In this document: in pieces, positions 5,707 to 8,004 of the stretch | Position numbering within the stretch: position 1 is the first letter of the stretch | Layout: every line of letters starts with the position of its first letter | Notes under the pieces: generated by a model | Database searches by the model: none | Told to the model about the DNA's origin: nothing | Seen by the model: only the letters and a program-made list of their open reading frames with translations | NCBI RefSeq assembly: GCF_002413825.1 | Contig: NZ_DHXT01000080.1 | Coordinates: 1 to 8,004, forward strand | Reading direction: 5' to 3' | Source: Rhodoferax sp. UBA5149 | GTDB taxonomy: Bacteria; Pseudomonadota; Gammaproteobacteria; Burkholderiales; Burkholderiaceae_C | DNA: 8,004 nt | Program-made: the position numbers and the translations under genes

Positions 5707-6323
5707 TCTTGATCAATCTGCTCCCGCACCGCGAGGCTGCGCGCAAACTGCGCCGGGACATATTCAACGTTAGTTTGGCGGTTTCTGCCCTAGTCGGAGG
5801 TTTGCTTGCCGGGATGATTTTTCTTTGGTATCAGGCCCAAATATCGGGGCAACAAGGGAAAAACCAGTTGTTGCAAACTGAGATTAAGAAGTTTGATGAC
5901 CAAATCAAGGACATTGCCGGCCTTGAGGCGGAGATTACGGCCTTGCGGGCTCGCCAGCAGGCGGTGGAAGACCTGCAGGCGGACCGGAATTTACCGGTTC
6001 ACCTGCTGACGGAACTTGTCAAGCAACTGCCCGATGGCGTTTATATCGCCAGCATGCGTCAGGACAACCAAAATGTGACGTTGCAAGGTGTCGCGCAGTC
6101 CAATGAACGGGTGTCCGAGTTGTTGCGCAATCTCGGGAACAATACGCCCTGGTTTTCCAAGCCAGAGTTGGTTGAAATTGTGGCAGGCACTGTCGCGCTG
6201 ACGCCACGGGAGCAGCGCCGCGTTGCGAATTTCACCATCCGCGTTCGCTTGACGCGCGCTAACGAGGCTGAAAAGCTGCGAACAGCCGCGAGCACCCCCG
6301 CCTCAACTCCTGTCAAAAAGTAG
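5703..6323 (+). CDS. pilN: Type IV pilus inner-membrane alignment protein PilN
   Basis: 206-residue bitopic inner-membrane protein. Numbered from GTG 5703, the extreme N-terminus is M-I-L-INLLPHR, the conserved cytoplasmic peptide (INLLPxR) that docks into PilM. A single membrane helix follows at about 21-43, then a heptad-like coiled coil (about 45-95) and a periplasmic ferredoxin-like domain (about 98-185) that pairs with PilO. The tail is Ala/Thr/Pro/Lys-rich. The GTG overlaps the pilM stop in GTGA and has GGAGG at 5690-5694, 8 nt upstream. A longer open frame from 5673 would add ten residues inside pilM and push the docking motif away from the terminus, contrary to the family. Twelve bases separate it from pilO. 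Confidence 0.94.
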   Translation: MILINLLPHREAARKLRRDIFNVSLAVSALVGGLLAGMIFLWYQAQISGQQGKNQLLQTEIKKFDDQIKDIAGLEAEITALRARQQAVEDLQADRNLPVHLLTELVKQLPDGVYIASMRQDNQNVTLQGVAQSNERVSELLRNLGNNTPWFSKPELVEIVAGTVALTPREQRRVANFTIRVRLTRANEAEKLRTAASTPASTPVKK

Positions 6324-6335
6324 GAGCACGGCATC

Positions 6336-7010
6336 ATGGCAAGCAAATCCTCATTGAATTTCGACTTATCTGCCCTGCAGGAAAAACTGCTCGGGCAGTT
6401 CCGCAATCTGGATCCCAAAGATCCATCCAACTGGCCAGCGTTTCCGCGCTATGCGCTCTTCGCGACTATCACCGTTTTGCTGGTTGTGGCGCTGTGGTTT
6501 CTGTGGCTGAACACCTCAGAGACCGAACTGGAGGCAGAGCAGACCAAGGAAGTGAAGCTGCGCGAAGAGTACAAGGTCAAGCTCGGCAAGGCTGTGAATC
6601 TTGATGCCTTGAAGAAGCAGCGTGAGCAGGTGCTTCAGTACGTCACGCAACTGGAGAAGCAGTTGCCGAGCAAAGCCGAGATGGATGACCTGCTTTCCGA
6701 TATTAACCAGGCGGGCTTGGGACGCAGCCTGCAGTTCGACCTGTTTCGCCCGGGACAAGTGGCCGTCAAAGACTACTATGCCGAGTTGCCCATTGCCGTG
6801 CGCGTCACGGGGCGCTATCACGACATCGGCGCCTTTGCGTCAGACATTGCCAATCTTTCCCGCATCGTGACCCTCAATAACCTGACTATCGTGCCAACCA
6901 AAGATGGGACTTTGGCGATGGACGCTACGGCCAAAACCTTCCGTTATCTGGATTCTGGTGAGGTTGCCGCGCAGCGCAAGGCGGCGAAGCCGAAAGAGGC
7001 CAAGAAATGA
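6336..7010 (+). CDS. pilO: Type IV pilus inner-membrane alignment protein PilO
   Basis: 224-residue bitopic inner-membrane protein, normal length. A cytoplasmic N-terminal segment of about 37 residues (FDLSALQEKLLGQFRNLDPKDP region) precedes one membrane helix at about 38-58. A charged coiled coil follows at about 60-115, then the periplasmic PilO ferredoxin-like domain with the family segments FDLFRPG, YYAELPIAVRVTGRYHDIG and SRIVTLNNLTI. It heterodimerises with PilN and binds PilP, setting the spacing and dynamics of the pilus machine. The C-terminus is a Lys/Ala-rich tail (AAQRKAAKPKEAKK). The ATG has GGAG at 6323-6326, which begins on the last base of the pilN stop. The pilO stop overlaps the pilP start in ATGA. 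Confidence 0.95.
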   Translation: MASKSSLNFDLSALQEKLLGQFRNLDPKDPSNWPAFPRYALFATITVLLVVALWFLWLNTSETELEAEQTKEVKLREEYKVKLGKAVNLDALKKQREQVLQYVTQLEKQLPSKAEMDDLLSDINQAGLGRSLQFDLFRPGQVAVKDYYAELPIAVRVTGRYHDIGAFASDIANLSRIVTLNNLTIVPTKDGTLAMDATAKTFRYLDSGEVAAQRKAAKPKEAKK

Positions 7011-7549
7011 TGCCCGTGACTAGATTGATTCTTGCCGCCATTGTTCTGACGCTTGTTGGTTGCAGTGCTTCCGGCGAAGATGAATTGCGTCAATGGATGG
7101 TCGAGCAAAAAAGTCAGACACGGCCCAAAGTCGCACCCATTTCCGAGCCCAAACAATTCAAACCGGAAAGCTATACCCAGGTGACTGCGATAGAACCGTT
7201 TAGCAATCAAAAGCTGACGCAGGCCTTGAGAAAAGAGTCGATCCAAGCGGCGGCCAACGGGGCCTTGATCGCGCCTGAGTTGGCGCGTCGCAAGGAGGCG
7301 CTGGAGTCATTTCCGCTGGATGCGATGGCAATGGTGGGAAGTCTGGTCAAGGCCGGCCAGCCCGTCGCGCTGGTGAAGGTTGACAACTTGTTGTACCAGG
7401 TACGACCCGGCAACTATCTTGGACAAAACTATGGACGCGTGACGAAGATTGCGGAGACCGAGGTCACGTTGCGTGAAATTGTGCAGGACGCTGTGGGCGA
7501 ATGGATTGAACGCACAGCGACTTTGCAGCTGCAAGAGAGGTCAAAATGA
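7007..7549 (+). CDS. pilP: Type IV pilus alignment lipoprotein PilP
   Basis: 180-residue inner-membrane lipoprotein that connects PilN/PilO to the periplasmic domains of the secretin PilQ. The signal peptide (about 1-18) ends in the lipobox L-V-G-C with lipidated cysteine C19. A flexible, Pro/Gln/Lys-rich linker (about 20-95) contains a FKPESYTQVTAIEPF segment typical of the family. The C-terminal beta-sandwich domain begins at about 97 with ALESFPLDAMAMVGSL and carries the signature YQVRPGNYLGQNYGRV at 130-145. Two adjacent ATGs (7007, 7010) are possible; the first has AGAGG at 6995-6999 with 7-nt spacing and overlaps the pilO stop. The pilP stop overlaps the pilQ start by 4 nt. Confidence 0.95.
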   Translation: MMPVTRLILAAIVLTLVGCSASGEDELRQWMVEQKSQTRPKVAPISEPKQFKPESYTQVTAIEPFSNQKLTQALRKESIQAAANGALIAPELARRKEALESFPLDAMAMVGSLVKAGQPVALVKVDNLLYQVRPGNYLGQNYGRVTKIAETEVTLREIVQDAVGEWIERTATLQLQERSK

Positions 7550-8004
7550 ACAATCAGAACTGTTGGATGGCAAAGCGAATGTGGCAACGTTTTTTTCTGG
7601 CGACGTCGCTCATGTTGGCGGCACTTGCTTCCCAAGCCCAAAGCGCTGTTGAAGCGGTGTCGGGTTCAATCCAAGGGGGTGTTGAGGTTGTCAAAATCGA
7701 CTTGACGCAGCCACTCGCGGCGGTTCCGACAGGATTTTCGATCCAGTCGCCTGCCAGAATTGCACTTGATTTCCCTGGGATTTCGAATGCCATGGGTCGT
7801 TCCACCATCGATATCAATCAGGGCAATCTGAAGTCGGTGAGTGTGGTGCAAGCGGGGGATCGGACACGCGTCGTACTGAATCTGAAGCAAGCAACGACTT
7901 ACAAGGCCCAGTTGCAGGGTAAATCTCTATTGGTTGTGCTGGACACTGTGGCGGTGGCAGCGCCTGCGGTGTCCGTGGCACCGGTTTTTGCGGAAAGCCG
8001 CAGC
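7546..8004 (+). CDS. pilQ: Type IV pilus secretin PilQ, N-terminal part (runs off the window)
   Basis: The first 153 residues of a protein that continues past the window end; PilQ is usually about 700 residues. PilQ forms the multimeric outer-membrane gate for the pilus. A basic N-region with a hydrophobic core (about residues 13-28) forms a Sec signal peptide, probably cleaved after the S-Q-A at 29-31. From about residue 40 an AMIN-type beta domain follows: VEVVKIDLTQPLA, ARIALDFPGI, then VVQAGDRTRVVLNLKQ and SLLVVLDTV. AMIN domains are known to bind peptidoglycan and help localise the secretin. An Ala/Val/Pro-rich linker begins at about 136. The N0/N1 and secretin pore domains lie beyond the window. 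The ATG overlaps the pilP stop (ATGA) and has GAGAGG at 7535-7540 with 5-nt spacing. No stop or frameshift is seen up to 8004. Confidence 0.93.
   Translation, partial: MNNQNCWMAKRMWQRFFLATSLMLAALASQAQSAVEAVSGSIQGGVEVVKIDLTQPLAAVPTGFSIQSPARIALDFPGISNAMGRSTIDINQGNLKSVSVVQAGDRTRVVLNLKQATTYKAQLQGKSLLVVLDTVAVAAPAVSVAPVFAESRS

Noticed and set aside
1..8004. Search for a novel defence, mobile or biosynthetic system
   Set aside because: Every gene belongs to a recognised housekeeping or type IV pilus family in a known order; no orphan gene, array, transposase or att-like repeat is visible.

Overview
The window is ordinary chromosomal housekeeping DNA from a betaproteobacterium, most likely a Burkholderiales member of the Comamonadaceae (Rhodoferax/Polaromonas/Acidovorax type). 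That placement is an inference from protein character and from the gene order lysA-lptM / cyaY / PBP1A / pilMNOPQ, not from a database search. There are no mobile elements, tRNAs, rRNAs, CRISPR arrays or obvious horizontally acquired genes. All nine genes belong to families I recognise, and I found no undescribed multi-gene system.

Left part (1-1905): a minus-strand pair, lptM (a small outer-membrane lipoprotein) followed by lysA (diaminopimelate decarboxylase, the last step of lysine synthesis). They overlap by 4 nt. cyaY (bacterial frataxin, iron-sulfur cluster assembly) runs the opposite way. The start codons of lptM and cyaY are only 12 nt apart, so each promoter must lie at or inside the other gene's 5' end.

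Middle (1906-4626): cyaY converges on a long minus-strand gene for a class A penicillin-binding protein (PBP1A, mrcA/ponA), a bifunctional peptidoglycan glycosyltransferase/transpeptidase. A 265-bp divergent intergenic region follows. It holds a consensus -10 box for the PBP gene, a plausible sigma-70 promoter for pilM, a GT-rich tract with two-tetrad G-quadruplex potential, spaced direct and inverted repeats, and a short motif also found at the left edge of the window.

Right part (4627-8004): the type IV pilus alignment and secretin operon pilM-pilN-pilO-pilP-pilQ, with pilQ cut off by the window end. Three of the four junctions are 4-nt start/stop overlaps and the fourth is a 12-nt gap, so translation is probably coupled. 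PilM is a cytoplasmic actin-like protein. PilN and PilO are single-pass inner-membrane proteins. PilP is a lipoprotein and PilQ is the outer-membrane secretin. Together they form the bridge that aligns the pilus motor with the outer-membrane pore.

Several starts need care. pilM most likely starts at a TTG with a strong Shine-Dalgarno, pilN at a GTG overlapping the pilM stop, and lptM and cyaY start internally to longer open frames. The most interesting signals are regulatory: the compressed lptM/cyaY divergent start region and the repeat-rich PBP1A/pilM intergenic region.
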